Part shown: piece by piece, positions 1-7,612 of the stretch
Position numbering within the stretch: the first letter of the stretch is position 1
Layout of the letters: each line of letters starts with the position of its first letter
Source of the DNA: Armatimonadota bacterium
GTDB taxonomy: Bacteria > Armatimonadota > Armatimonadia > Armatimonadales > Armatimonadaceae
Assembly: GCA_014381035.1 (NCBI GenBank)
Contig: JACMIS010000381.1
Span: 1 to 11,253, forward strand
Reading direction: 5' to 3'
Length of the DNA: 11,253 nt
Position numbers and translations under genes: made by a program
Notes under the pieces: generated by a model
The model's database searches: none
Told to the model about the DNA's origin: nothing
Seen by the model: the letters and a program-made list of their open reading frames with translations, nothing else

Positions 1-1816
1 CGAGTGGGACCGAGTCGCCGCCGATCTGTGCGACGGCGGGTGCATTTGGGTGCGCCCCGAGCCACAGTTCGGCGAACGGTTTTTTCTCCGGGTTCGGCGT
101 GTCCAACAGATCGGGTAGGAACGAATACCCGCCCCAGTCGTAATGTTGCACGGTACCGGAAATCGGTATCAGCGCGGGAAGGGTGCTACGAACCGACCTC
201 TCGAACTGGCGCAACGCCCCGTCCGGTTCCGCGACGCCGTAAGCGGCAATCGCGTCGGCACGTTCCTGCGTGTCCGCGACTGCGTAGATGCGCAATTCCG
301 GTGCGTTCCCGGACGGTCGCAAATGTGCCACGTCGCCGCTGGCGAAATACACACGCACGCCGTCCGTGTAGTCGACTTTTTCCACCGCCCCGAAGCCTTG
401 CGCAGACGTAAACACGCTTTCGAGGTCGGCGCGAACATCGGCCTCGGTCCGGAGCGTCCCCGGTGTGAGATGCGCGACGATCTGCTCGCTCGTTTCTCGC
501 GGGAACGGACGAAGGAGCGCGGCTTTGCTATACCGCCCCGGTAGTTCGGTGAACAGTTCGACAAGCGTCTTGCCGTGTTCGTTCGCCGCGAATAGCACGG
601 CGAGTATCGGCAGAAACGCATCACGGGTCGGCAATGCGGTCAAGCGGTTGCCGTCCCGCACGAAATCGGAACCCGTGAGAAAGCCACCGTTCGCCTCCCA
701 GCCACAGATTTTCTCCTTGCCACTTTCCCGCGCCGTGTCCATCCCGGCAATCACGAACGGCGACCCGATCCGGGTTTTCGGCTCCAATTTCTCGCGCAAC
801 TCGCCCCGGTCAATCGCATCGTTGCAGGAGACCGGCACCACGACCGCCCCCGCGCCTAGAAATTGTGCGACGACCATCCCGACTAAATCGCCCCCGAAGA
901 ACCGTACCTTTCCGCCATCTACTCCAAGAATTAGCGGGCGGTCACAGTCGCCGTCGGCGGAAACGACCGCGTCCAGTGCGCCATATCGCGCAGTTGCTTC
1001 GTCTGCCAACTCCTGAATAATCGCCAGTTCCGCGTTCCCGATGTTCTCGGTGTCAATCGGCACGAAGGATTCGCTACGCCCCGCCGGGATGACTTCCGCG
1101 CCGAGGCTTTCGAGGAGTCCCACCAGCAAGTCGCGCCCGACAGAAGAATGTTGGTACACCAGAATCCGCTTCCCGGACAGCGTTTCGCCGCCAAAGAAAT
1201 TCTGGTAGCGATGCAGGTACGCCGTTCGCGCCACCCCCGATTCCGGCGACAACTCCCGCGAACCGGTCTTGAAAAGCCCCGTTTCATCGAACAGCGATGT
1301 ATCGAAAGGCTGGTCGTACAGTTCCTGACGCACCGCTGCTACCCATTCGGCTATCGGTGCCTCGTCCGTTTTTCGCAGCTCGCCGTGCGCGGTGTTGGTC
1401 TTGTAGCCGTTCCGGTCGAAGGGAATGTGACTGCCGGTAATCATGATGCTCCCGCACCCTTGCGACATCGCGTAGGACGTTAACGCGGGAGTCGGAATCC
1501 GCCCCAGATTGACCGGGATCAAACCCGCGTCGTGTATCGCTTGCGCGATGGCTTGCGCGAGTTCGCCGCGCCCGCCCTGCGCCGCTACATACCGATCCGA
1601 CGACGGGCGCAGATCATACGCGAAATAGAACGGATCGCCGGGCTTGATACCGCCTTTTTCGGCGGGCAAGGAAAGAAGATAGCGCAGTTCGGCGGTGGCA
1701 GTGATCGTGATCTCTAACTGAGTCAGGTCGACGACTTCTCCCCGTCGTCCGCTGGTACCGAACCGCAGTTCGCGGGGTTCGTAAGACAGATGGGGGCGTA
1801 GAGAATCGGTACTCAT
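1..1816 (-). CDS. Phosphomannomutase/phosphoglucomutase fused to type I mannose-6-phosphate isomerase (3' end outside window)
   Basis: An uninterrupted frame of 605 codons runs from ATG at 1816 to the window edge with no stop. The N terminus has the phosphohexomutase FGTSGRRG motif. The phosphoserine loop is TGSHIP with Ser129, the metal loop is DGDCDR at 288-293, the sugar-binding loop is GWEANGGF at 372-379, and the phosphate-binding loop is RPSGN at 500-504. The mutase is therefore complete. Within about 30 residues of its end a second protein begins: YDWGG at 559-563 and AELWLGAHP at 582-590, the N-terminal signature of type I mannose-6-phosphate isomerase. The zinc ligands would lie outside the window. 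By family knowledge the isomerase makes mannose 6-phosphate from fructose 6-phosphate and the mutase converts it to mannose 1-phosphate, the precursor of GDP-mannose. Both act in the cytosol. Substrate choice between mannose and glucose phosphates cannot be read from sequence. No good Shine-Dalgarno is seen near the ATG; AAGGA lies about 17 bases upstream. An in-frame TTG at 1840 is a less likely start. Confidence 0.9.
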   Translation of the reverse strand, partial: MSTDSLRPHLSYEPRELRFGTSGRRGEVVDLTQLEITITATAELRYLLSLPAEKGGIKPGDPFYFAYDLRPSSDRYVAAQGGRGELAQAIAQAIHDAGLIPVNLGRIPTPALTSYAMSQGCGSIMITGSHIPFDRNGYKTNTAHGELRKTDEAPIAEWVAAVRQELYDQPFDTSLFDETGLFKTGSRELSPESGVARTAYLHRYQNFFGGETLSGKRILVYQHSSVGRDLLVGLLESLGAEVIPAGRSESFVPIDTENIGNAELAIIQELADEATARYGALDAVVSADGDCDRPLILGVDGGKVRFFGGDLVGMVVAQFLGAGAVVVPVSCNDAIDRGELREKLEPKTRIGSPFVIAGMDTARESGKEKICGWEANGGFLTGSDFVRDGNRLTALPTRDAFLPILAVLFAANEHGKTLVELFTELPGRYSKAALLRPFPRETSEQIVAHLTPGTLRTEADVRADLESVFTSAQGFGAVEKVDYTDGVRVYFASGDVAHLRPSGNAPELRIYAVADTQERADAIAAYGVAEPDGALRQFERSVRSTLPALIPISGTVQHYDWGGYSFLPDLLDTPNPEKKPFAELWLGAHPNAPAVAQIGGDSVPL

Positions 1817-1890
1817 AGTGTGATGGCGTAGGTCCTTCAAAATCAGGATACCCCACGCGGCACATTACTATGCAATCAAATCGCCCCGCC

Positions 1891-2643
1891 TTAAATCCGT
1901 TTCCACGACAATAGCACATAGCGCGGCTGCAGATAGTCCCCACCGGGTACGCTCCGTAGCGTCGCCCGCCATCTGCCGACAAATCGCGGATCTTTCGGCG
2001 CGGGATTGGTAGACATAGCCCAGGTATACGGATCGACTTTCCATCCGGCCGGTGGCTCGTACACGCGCACCGTCGCGGCAAACCGGTCGTTGTTCCCGCT
2101 GAGAACTGCTTCCCACGATTCGACGCGGGCAAACCGGGAAGTTTCCGCAGATGTTGCTGTCGGGGACAGGTAGTATCGGTTTTCCCCTCTTGGGGCATCA
2201 CCGAAATATTGTCCTGCCGTTTTTTCTACCTGTCCCGCTGCCACATACCGCTTCCCATTCGAAGGATCGGTTTGTATTTGACGGGGAGAATGGCGTTGCA
2301 CATGCACTAGCGCGAAGCGCACCTTTTCCTCGGCGGGCATCCCGGCAGTGCCGAAATCCGATATCCTCGCCTGGGCAAAGTTGCTGAGGAAAGTATCGCG
2401 CCGGACACGGGCGGACTTCCCCGAGACGGAAACCGGTGCTCGTTTCGAGGTAGCAGGAACCACTACGGACACCGCGACGGGCTTCGTCCGATTCTGCACC
2501 AGCGTGAAGGCGGCGAACGCTCCGAGCCCGGCGGCAATCACCCCGGCAACCGTGCGAACGATGGCTTGCTGCGAGGCGCGGGGGAGATCAATCGAAAATC
2601 CGGGCGTTTCCGCCCCCGGTGGCGGCACGTTTTTTTCCATCAT
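1891..2643 (-). CDS. Single-pass membrane protein of unknown function
   Basis: This 250-residue protein starts at tandem ATGs (2643/2640). I do not recognise the family. Residues 1-28 are a short Pro-rich cytoplasmic tail. Residues 29-50 form one hydrophobic segment rich in Ala, Gly and Val, followed by Asn-Arg-Thr-Lys. The remaining ~200 residues are polar with many Arg, Trp and Tyr, and probably lie outside the membrane. The C-terminal part has several aromatic residues (WEAVL, PPAGWKVDPYTW, GRWRATL) and ends in LLSWKRI, suggesting a small beta-rich domain. The frame stays open upstream to 2838, but that start would run into the divergent dipeptidase gene and add sequence without membrane or domain features, so the 2643 start is preferred. 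It lies 74 bases upstream of the mutase-isomerase gene and may be cotranscribed with it. No clear Shine-Dalgarno is seen. Confidence 0.75.
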   Translation of the reverse strand: MMEKNVPPPGAETPGFSIDLPRASQQAIVRTVAGVIAAGLGAFAAFTLVQNRTKPVAVSVVVPATSKRAPVSVSGKSARVRRDTFLSNFAQARISDFGTAGMPAEEKVRFALVHVQRHSPRQIQTDPSNGKRYVAAGQVEKTAGQYFGDAPRGENRYYLSPTATSAETSRFARVESWEAVLSGNNDRFAATVRVYEPPAGWKVDPYTWAMSTNPAPKDPRFVGRWRATLRSVPGGDYLQPRYVLLSWKRI

Positions 2644-2688
2644 ATCTATGTCTTCGGTTTTTCTGGCAGGTAAGCGTACCCCGCAAAT

Positions 2689-2716
2689 TTGCTGTACTTT
2701 CCTCGCACGGTAGAAT
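2689..2716 (+). promoter_or_regulatory. Sigma70-like promoter for the dipeptidase gene, probably leaderless
   Basis: A -35-like TTGCTG at 2689-2694 and a -10-like TAGAAT at 2711-2716 are separated by 16 bases. The -10 box ends 6 bases before the ATG at 2723, so transcription would begin at or next to the start codon. No Shine-Dalgarno lies in the intervening ACACCC. This is a prediction from spacing and hexamers only. Confidence 0.6.
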
Positions 2717-2722
2717 ACACCC

Positions 2723-4150
2723 ATGCGCACACAACTTGATTCCTGGATTGACTCCCATATCCCCCAACTTATCGAAACCACGCAAAACGTTCTGCGGATA
2801 CCCAGCGTCAAAGACGAAGCCACGGTAGATCCCAGCACCGACGCGCCGTTCGGGCAGGCGATTGCCGACGCGCTTTCCTACACGCTATCAGTCTGCGAGA
2901 CGAACGGTTTTTCAACCGAGAACTTCGCGGGTTTTGCCGGGCACGCCGACTTCGGCACCGGCACGGAAATCGCGGCGATGCTCGGGCATCTGGATGTGGT
3001 GCCGGTCGGAAAAGGATGGAACTATGATCCCTGGGGCGCGACCGTCGCCGATGGATGGATCTGGGGACGCGGTAGCACGGACGATAAAGGCCCGACCTAT
3101 GCCGCGATGTGGGGGGCGTTCGCGGTCAAGGCGATCTGCGAGGCGCAGGGCATTGTGTTATCGCGCAAGATCCGACTGATCTTCGGGTGCGACGAGGAAA
3201 GCGGCTGGGAGTGCATGGCACATTACTTCGGCGCGGCGGGGCAACCGCAACCGACGCTGGCGTTCACCCCGGACGCCGAGTTTCCGCTCGTCCACGCCGA
3301 AAAAGGGTCGTTCACCGGCACCGTCATACGACAGTTTGGCGAGCCTTCCGCCGATGTCCGGCTAGCATCGTTCCACGCGGGACAACGCCCCAACATGGTC
3401 CCGGACGAAGCCGTCGCGACCCTGAGCGGAAACCCCGAAGCCCTGTCCATGATGCAGTTCGTACTCAATCCGATGCCCGGAATCAGCACCGCGCTTTCCG
3501 GCGACACGCTCACCGTCACCGCGAAGGGCAAAGCCGCGCACGGTTCGACCCCGGATCAGGGCGACAATGCCGCCGTGAAACTCGCCCGTGCGCTCACTTC
3601 CAATCTCTCGGCGTTCGACGATCTGGACGGAGTGGCGTCGGAGTGGCTCGCGGATCTGGCGAAACGCGGCGCGGACACCACCGGTGCGCAAAACGACATC
3701 GCCTGCTCGGATGAAGTCACCGGGGCACTCACCTGCAATCTCGGTGTCGTGACACTGGAAGCGGGAGCGGCAACGTCGGTTTTCAATGTGCGCTATCCGG
3801 CGACACTGGATGGTGAAGCCCTCCTCGCACGGTTCACCGAAAGCGTTGCGAAAAGCGGCTACGCAGTCGCCAGTCTTTCGCACACGCCGCCCCTGTACGT
3901 GCCCGTTGACGCCGAACCGGTGAAAACACTATTGCGCGTGTACCGCGAACACACCGGAGACATGACGCCCCCCAAAACGATGGGCGGGCGTACCTACGCG
4001 ACCACGGTCGCCCCGGTCGGCGTCGCATTCGGCGCGATGCGCGAAGGCGACCCGGACGGTGCCCACCAGGCGAACGAACGAATCGCCATCGAGCGACTGG
4101 TCGAGTGCGCGAAAATCTACGCCCACGCCCTGTACGAACTGGCGAAATAG
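2723..4150 (+). CDS. pepV: M20 family zinc dipeptidase (PepV/Sapep type)
   Basis: This 475-residue cytosolic metallopeptidase has the usual length for PepV-like dipeptidases. All the M20 di-zinc motifs are visible: GHLDVVP with His89 and catalytic Asp91; GRGSTDDKGP with the bridging Asp at 120/121; DEES with catalytic Glu158 and ligand Glu159; PDAEFP with Asp184; and DGAHQANE with His448 near the C terminus. The segment between about 190 and 330 would be the lid/dimerisation domain, including KGKAAHGSTPDQGDNA, whose His is typical of the family. By family knowledge it hydrolyses dipeptides with an unblocked N terminus. There is no signal peptide. It is the only plus-strand gene, divergent from the small membrane protein (79 bases apart) and convergent with the HExxH protein. 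The ATG at 2723 is supported by the alignment of the N terminus with the family and by the promoter 6 bases upstream. An exact substrate or a different M20 subfamily name cannot be excluded. Confidence 0.93.
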   Translation: MRTQLDSWIDSHIPQLIETTQNVLRIPSVKDEATVDPSTDAPFGQAIADALSYTLSVCETNGFSTENFAGFAGHADFGTGTEIAAMLGHLDVVPVGKGWNYDPWGATVADGWIWGRGSTDDKGPTYAAMWGAFAVKAICEAQGIVLSRKIRLIFGCDEESGWECMAHYFGAAGQPQPTLAFTPDAEFPLVHAEKGSFTGTVIRQFGEPSADVRLASFHAGQRPNMVPDEAVATLSGNPEALSMMQFVLNPMPGISTALSGDTLTVTAKGKAAHGSTPDQGDNAAVKLARALTSNLSAFDDLDGVASEWLADLAKRGADTTGAQNDIACSDEVTGALTCNLGVVTLEAGAATSVFNVRYPATLDGEALLARFTESVAKSGYAVASLSHTPPLYVPVDAEPVKTLLRVYREHTGDMTPPKTMGGRTYATTVAPVGVAFGAMREGDPDGAHQANERIAIERLVECAKIYAHALYELAK

Positions 4151-4164
4151 GAATACTCGTAAAT

Positions 4165-4207
4165 CACAAATCCCCTGCACCCAATTCTGGGTGCGGGGGG
4201 CTTTGTG
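4165..4207. terminator. Bidirectional hairpin terminator between convergent genes
   Basis: A 12-bp stem (4172-4183 with 4188-4199, one T-G pair) closes a 4-base loop. It is flanked by CACAAA at 4165-4170 pairing with TTTGTG at 4202-4207 across a one/two-base bulge. It sits 14 bases after the dipeptidase stop and about 65 bases from the stop of the opposing gene. The A-rich and T-rich outer arms give a short T-rich stretch on each strand, as expected for a terminator shared by convergent genes. There is no long uninterrupted T tract. Confidence 0.8.
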
Positions 4208-4271
4208 CCTCGTGCAATCTGGCTGTTGTCGCATCTGGGCGCGCCGGATTGGAAGACGCTCCTCCGTTGAA

Positions 4272-5396
4272 TCACGTTTCGGTGGTCAGTCGGTCCGGGA
4301 GTTCCTTGATCCGCGTTTCGACCGACGCAGGGAGACGCGGGAGGCTGAGCACGGAGCGGCACAACTCGATATAGCGTGACCAGAATACTTTCGGTCCACC
4401 CTCTATTGTCGCTAGAAGCGCGGGACGCCCCGCTCGCTCGTCAATCGCTTTTGCGACGCCGTGCCCGAGCGCGTAAAACGGTCCCCCGTTGTTCATCCCG
4501 GTCGCATACAACGCGACAAATCGTTCTTTGTCGAACGCGGGAAAACAGGCGGCGTGAAGCGGTTCTAACAGGCGCGGCAGTCGGGCAAAGTCGCGCAACG
4601 ATTCGTTGTCTACGGCGCGGTAGAAGAACCCATACGTATACTGTCCGTAGGATGCGAGATCGATGTCGGTTTCAATCAAACGTGCCGTGCCCTCGCGCTG
4701 GATCTTGGAAAGCGCGGTAAAAAACGCTCCTACGCTGGTCTCCTGCGCTTCCGGGTTGCCATACGCCCGATTTTGCACCGTGTGCATGGTCTCGTGCGCG
4801 ACGACCAGATTCAAACCGTCCAGCGAAGGGCTGTTATACTCCAGCCAGTAGTGAAAATTAAGGAAAATATCCCCGTTCGTGTTCAGTGCGTCCCAGGTTC
4901 CGCCGAGGTGCAGATACACCGTTTGCGTGATCGGGTCGCCTTTTTTCACTTTATCCGGCGTGAACGATGATAAATGCTCCGCGATGCGCGCCGTTCGGGT
5001 CTGCGCGGAATCGTCTAACTGTTTCAGCAAGTCCCGGCAAATCTCCTCACTGGGAATGACGAGGCGGGCGGCATCCTCGCGGGGCTGATTGCGCGGCGTC
5101 GCCGTCCCCTGAATCACCGCGCGGGCGTTGGCGGCGAGACGCTCGCGCGTCACGCTCCCTTCCGCTTCCCCGACCCGCAACACGTTCTTGTAGGCGGGCA
5201 GATCGAGTAGCGCATTTATCGCCGTCTCGCTGACGTCTTTTGTTCTTCGCAGGTCGAGAAGGCGGCGTACCCCATCCATGTTGAATGTCAGGCGGACGGA
5301 TGGCGTCCCCGATTGAACTGCCCAGGAGCGAACGGGAAGGAAGCCAAAAGCGAGGGCGGGCAACGACGTCCCTAAAAGTACGCGACGGGAAAGCAT
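4272..5396 (-). CDS. Exported HExxH zinc metallopeptidase-like protein with Tat-like signal
   Basis: This 374-residue protein begins MLSRRVLLGTS, a twin-arginine pattern followed by a hydrophobic stretch (about 8-20) and a likely cleavage site after RSWA at 26, so export of a folded, metal-loaded protein is plausible. The zinc motif is HETMH at 201-205, preceded by the hydrophobic LNLVVA. Glu235 in EGTARLIE is about 30 residues later, in the position of the third ligand of gluzincin-type peptidases. The overall pattern resembles the predicted zinc-dependent peptidase families annotated as DUF2268/DUF5700, but I cannot assign one. The substrate is unknown. The frame is open six codons upstream, but ATG 5396 is preferred because it begins the signal peptide directly and lies 6 bases after a TACAAT box. 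It lies 47 bases downstream of the secreted repeat protein in the same direction, with an inverted repeat over its start. Confidence 0.85.
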   Translation of the reverse strand: MLSRRVLLGTSLPALAFGFLPVRSWAVQSGTPSVRLTFNMDGVRRLLDLRRTKDVSETAINALLDLPAYKNVLRVGEAEGSVTRERLAANARAVIQGTATPRNQPREDAARLVIPSEEICRDLLKQLDDSAQTRTARIAEHLSSFTPDKVKKGDPITQTVYLHLGGTWDALNTNGDIFLNFHYWLEYNSPSLDGLNLVVAHETMHTVQNRAYGNPEAQETSVGAFFTALSKIQREGTARLIETDIDLASYGQYTYGFFYRAVDNESLRDFARLPRLLEPLHAACFPAFDKERFVALYATGMNNGGPFYALGHGVAKAIDERAGRPALLATIEGGPKVFWSRYIELCRSVLSLPRLPASVETRIKELPDRLTTET

Positions 5397-5425
5397 GGAG
5401 CAATTGTACCCCATGCTTTCCCGTC
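5384..5425. repeat. 15-bp perfect inverted repeat over the start of the HExxH gene
   Basis: Arms 5384-5398 and 5411-5425 are exact reverse complements (15 bp), with a 12-base centre. One arm contains the start codon and first codons of the HExxH gene. The centre contains its predicted -10 box. The other arm fills the space upstream of the -10 box, 18 bases after the stop of the preceding gene. It could be a repressor operator, an RNA hairpin that hides the start codon in read-through transcripts, or a terminator. It lacks a T tract, so the last is the least likely. Confidence 0.85.
5403..5408 (-). promoter_or_regulatory. -10 box TACAAT, 6 bases before the HExxH gene start
   Basis: Read on the minus strand, TACAAT is followed by six bases (TGCTCC) and ATG at 5396, the same layout as at the dipeptidase gene. 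No recognisable -35 hexamer is present at 16-18 bases. A transcript from here would be leaderless or nearly so. Confidence 0.5.
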
Positions 5426-5443
5426 CTTCGTACTCGACTGCGA

Positions 5444-6529
5444 TTATGCGGCAGGAGGTGCTGGTGCCGTCGGTGGAGCCGGTTCCGGCGTTGTCGGCGG
5501 TGCTGGCTCGGGCGTTGTCGGCGGTGCTGGCTCGGGCGTTGTCGGCGGAGTCGGATCAGGAGTGGTTGGCGTTTCCGGTGTCGGCGCGGGTACCGGTGCT
5601 GGTTCGCCCTCAGAGGGTGCCGGGGCGGGGGCTCCACTGGCGAGACGCGCAGTGATCTGCTTGCTCAAATATTGAGCAAAGGCAAGCGGATTTGGTAATC
5701 CATTTGACTTCGCATCGAATACGGACAAGGTATACAACGTTTGTCCGTCCACTTTAACATCCGCTGCCGCCGCATTCTTGACCGCAGTCACCGTCCCCGG
5801 CGTACCGGGATCGCGGTTGGTAATGATTTTCGTCGTCTTCTTTGTCAGCAACGCCGCTTTGTCCGGTCCGGTAGAGCCGTCGGGCTGTACATTCGCGGTG
5901 TTGAACAATGCTTTGCCGAGCATGTACACCTTGCCGGTAACGTCCGCCGGGATGCACTGCTCTAGGTTCGTGGTCAAACGAAGCGGCGGGCTCGCGGGAA
6001 TATTGGTGAGCGCGGGCAACGACGGTGGGCGGAAACACTCTCGCGGAAACGTCTGCATATAGCGTCGGGCGAGTCGCGCCGCGAACACTCCTGATGACGG
6101 TACCCCGTTCGCCTTCGCCATCTCCGGGGTCACGGTGACAAACCGGCGTCCCATTACATAAATGATGTAGGTACCGGTCGGCGGTAACTTGGCTTCTACG
6201 GGAATCGGAGTAGATGTCTTCCCGGATTTTCCTGCGGTCGTCGAGGTCACGGGTCGTTTACCGCCAATGACCGAAGTACTCGCAGGCGGGCACAGGACAA
6301 CGACATCCGCCGGTCGAATGTATCGGTTCAACGGTGCATTCGACGCCAGAATGTTGGTGTAGGAGTCAAAAAGGATAGAGGCGTAGGAGTTCGCGCTCAA
6401 CCCTTTCGGAGCGACGATCTTGATCGGTTGGCTGGACCCAAACCGCACTTCGGTGACATCTTGCGCCCAGGTTGGGGCAGATACAGACACAATCGCGGCG
6501 GCAACACCGCCTAACACTTTCCAATTCAT
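5444..6529 (-). CDS. Secreted repeat protein with Pro/Glu/Thr-rich C-terminal tail, unknown function
   Basis: This is a 361-residue protein. The N terminus has a standard Sec signal peptide (hydrophobic residues 5-19, likely cleavage after TWA at 22). The mature part contains at least three related ~32-residue segments starting near Gly127, Gly205 and Gly262. Each has an aromatic or hydrophobic strand, then Asn/Asp-Gly-x-Pro-like turns, then a helix with Ala-x-x-Leu. A more divergent copy may lie at about 37-62. Three cysteines are present (80, 165, 192). From about 298 to the end the protein is low-complexity Pro/Ala/Glu/Thr with near-perfect PEPAPPTT repeats, which looks like a surface-exposed spacer or wall-spanning tail. 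No enzyme motif is seen. On the minus strand AAGGA lies 12 bases before the ATG, a rather long spacing, and TATTAT lies 3 bases before it. I do not recognise a family. Confidence 0.8.
   Translation of the reverse strand: MNWKVLGGVAAAIVSVSAPTWAQDVTEVRFGSSQPIKIVAPKGLSANSYASILFDSYTNILASNAPLNRYIRPADVVVLCPPASTSVIGGKRPVTSTTAGKSGKTSTPIPVEAKLPPTGTYIIYVMGRRFVTVTPEMAKANGVPSSGVFAARLARRYMQTFPRECFRPPSLPALTNIPASPPLRLTTNLEQCIPADVTGKVYMLGKALFNTANVQPDGSTGPDKAALLTKKTTKIITNRDPGTPGTVTAVKNAAAADVKVDGQTLYTLSVFDAKSNGLPNPLAFAQYLSKQITARLASGAPAPAPSEGEPAPVPAPTPETPTTPDPTPPTTPEPAPPTTPEPAPPTTPEPAPPTAPAPPAA
5464..5559. repeat. 24-bp tandem repeats encoding PEPAPPTT-type octapeptides
   Basis: Units 5488-5511 and 5512-5535 are identical 24-mers. 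Units 5464-5487 and 5536-5559 are diverged copies. All are in frame and encode eight-residue Pro/Glu/Thr/Ala units at the C terminus of the secreted protein. Being in frame, copy number changes would alter tail length without breaking the gene. Confidence 0.85.
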
Positions 6530-6655
6530 AGAATAATACTTTCCTTGTCCGGCAACGGTTCATGAGCGATTTCGCCCCATCTGGGACAATTTCCTGCACA
6601 AACATCCTGCAGAGCAAACGTTTATCTGCGTGTCTTCGTGACGATCACACACCTG

Positions 6656-7597
6656 TCACTTCGATACTACCCATTTCCCGTTCGTACGTATCGCCTTGAT
6701 GCGCAACTCACCGGTTTTTGCTTTCGTATCGCCTGCGATGATAGTCGCGCTATCTCCCCGCACGATAACTTTTTTCGTCATTTTCGCGAATTCGGCGGGC
6801 GACGGGGCGAACAGCTTCAGCATCTGCTTTACCTTCACCACCCCTTCTTCTTTGATCATTTTTTCCATTCGCGGCTCCGGCATCGACAAACGACGTATCT
6901 CGGCAATGTTCCCCGCGTATGCTGCCCCGAAGAACCGCGTCGCGAGCGCGACTTGCGGACTATCTTTCGCGGCTTTCCCGGTCAAAAGTGCCGTCATGGG
7001 TGCCGGGTTCTCTACGGTGGCGCGAAATGTCACGGTGTAAGTATACGGGCGCGGTGGAGCATCCGGGCTGTCCATATCGAAAGTCGTTATTTCACCAGGC
7101 TCTGTCATCAGGGCGGTGCCACTTGCAATGCCACCGACAACAGAGAACGGCTCCAGTTTGTAGCTGATTCCCGACCCGGAGAGTGAGATATTTTGCGGCG
7201 TTTCTTTCGCGCCCGGTCGTATCGCGAAAACGGTTACGTTATAAAGTGATCTGGTTTTGGGGTCGTATTTCAGTTGCACGGCGTGCAGCTGTTTTTCACG
7301 GGCGGCAGAAGCAAGGCTGAAATAGTCGTGGCGACCCTCTTTTGTAACCGGTACATCCGTGAGCAAAATCGAAATGCTTTTCTGCGGTCCGTTGCTACGT
7401 TCGTTTTCCACATCATCCACAGCAAGCACGTAGGAGTAGACAAGCGGGAATGTTTGATCACCGACGACGAGTTGTCCGTTCGCCGTTCCAGGAGCAAGGT
7501 CCTGTACCCCCGCGGCAGCAGGAGTTTGAACGGGTGCCGCCCAGACGGCGGCAGGAATCATCAATGCGGCAACAATGCCGATCAACAGGTTTCGCAT
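6656..7597 (-). CDS. Secreted protein with NTF2/DUF4878-like C-terminal domain
   Basis: This 313-residue protein has a clear Sec signal peptide (hydrophobic 3-18, likely cleavage after VWA at 20). The middle (about 30-200) is rich in beta-forming residues and unassigned. The last ~100 residues (from about 213) have an amphipathic helix (VALATRFFGAAYAGN), then a basic helical stretch with a Lys/Met-rich segment. They end in strands with ATIIAGDTKAKTG and IRTNGKWVVSK, a layout typical of small NTF2-fold/DUF4878-like domains, which usually bind ligands or peptides rather than catalyse. It is the last gene of the four-gene run: AAGGA at 7604-7608 sits 6 bases before the ATG, and the preceding stop is only 15 bases away. 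The domain call is by visual resemblance only. Confidence 0.8.
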   Translation of the reverse strand: MRNLLIGIVAALMIPAAVWAAPVQTPAAAGVQDLAPGTANGQLVVGDQTFPLVYSYVLAVDDVENERSNGPQKSISILLTDVPVTKEGRHDYFSLASAAREKQLHAVQLKYDPKTRSLYNVTVFAIRPGAKETPQNISLSGSGISYKLEPFSVVGGIASGTALMTEPGEITTFDMDSPDAPPRPYTYTVTFRATVENPAPMTALLTGKAAKDSPQVALATRFFGAAYAGNIAEIRRLSMPEPRMEKMIKEEGVVKVKQMLKLFAPSPAEFAKMTKKVIVRGDSATIIAGDTKAKTGELRIKAIRTNGKWVVSK

Positions 7598-7612
7598 GGG
7601 GTTTCCTTTTTG

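Noticed and set aside
465..1016. Open frame of 183 codons on the plus strand
   Set aside because: It lies antisense to the mutase-isomerase gene, whose catalytic motifs are intact. The translation is Ser/Pro/Arg-rich with no domain, typical of shadow frames in GC-rich DNA.
1614..2201. Minus-strand open frame of 195 codons overlapping two genes
   Set aside because: It overlaps the mutase start and the membrane protein in another frame, is Arg/Ser-rich, and has no domain or ribosome site.
2644..2838. Longer N terminus for the small membrane protein
   Set aside because: It would overlap the start of the divergent dipeptidase gene and its promoter, and adds no recognisable sequence.
3109..3883. 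Long open frames on both strands within the dipeptidase gene
   Set aside because: All M20 motifs are in the 2723-4150 frame. The others are Arg/His-rich shadows.
5464..5583. Possible CRISPR array from regularly repeated sequence
   Set aside because: The repeats are directly adjacent, with no spacers, and in frame with a Pro-rich coding tail.
6530..6655. Small hairpins in the gap between the secreted proteins (GCGATTTCGC, CCCATCTGGG)
   Set aside because: The stems are only 3-4 bp with no T tract. I cannot support a terminator or riboswitch here.
6638..7186. Plus-strand open frame of 182 codons
   Set aside because: It is antisense to the secreted NTF2-like gene, which has a signal peptide and a good Shine-Dalgarno.
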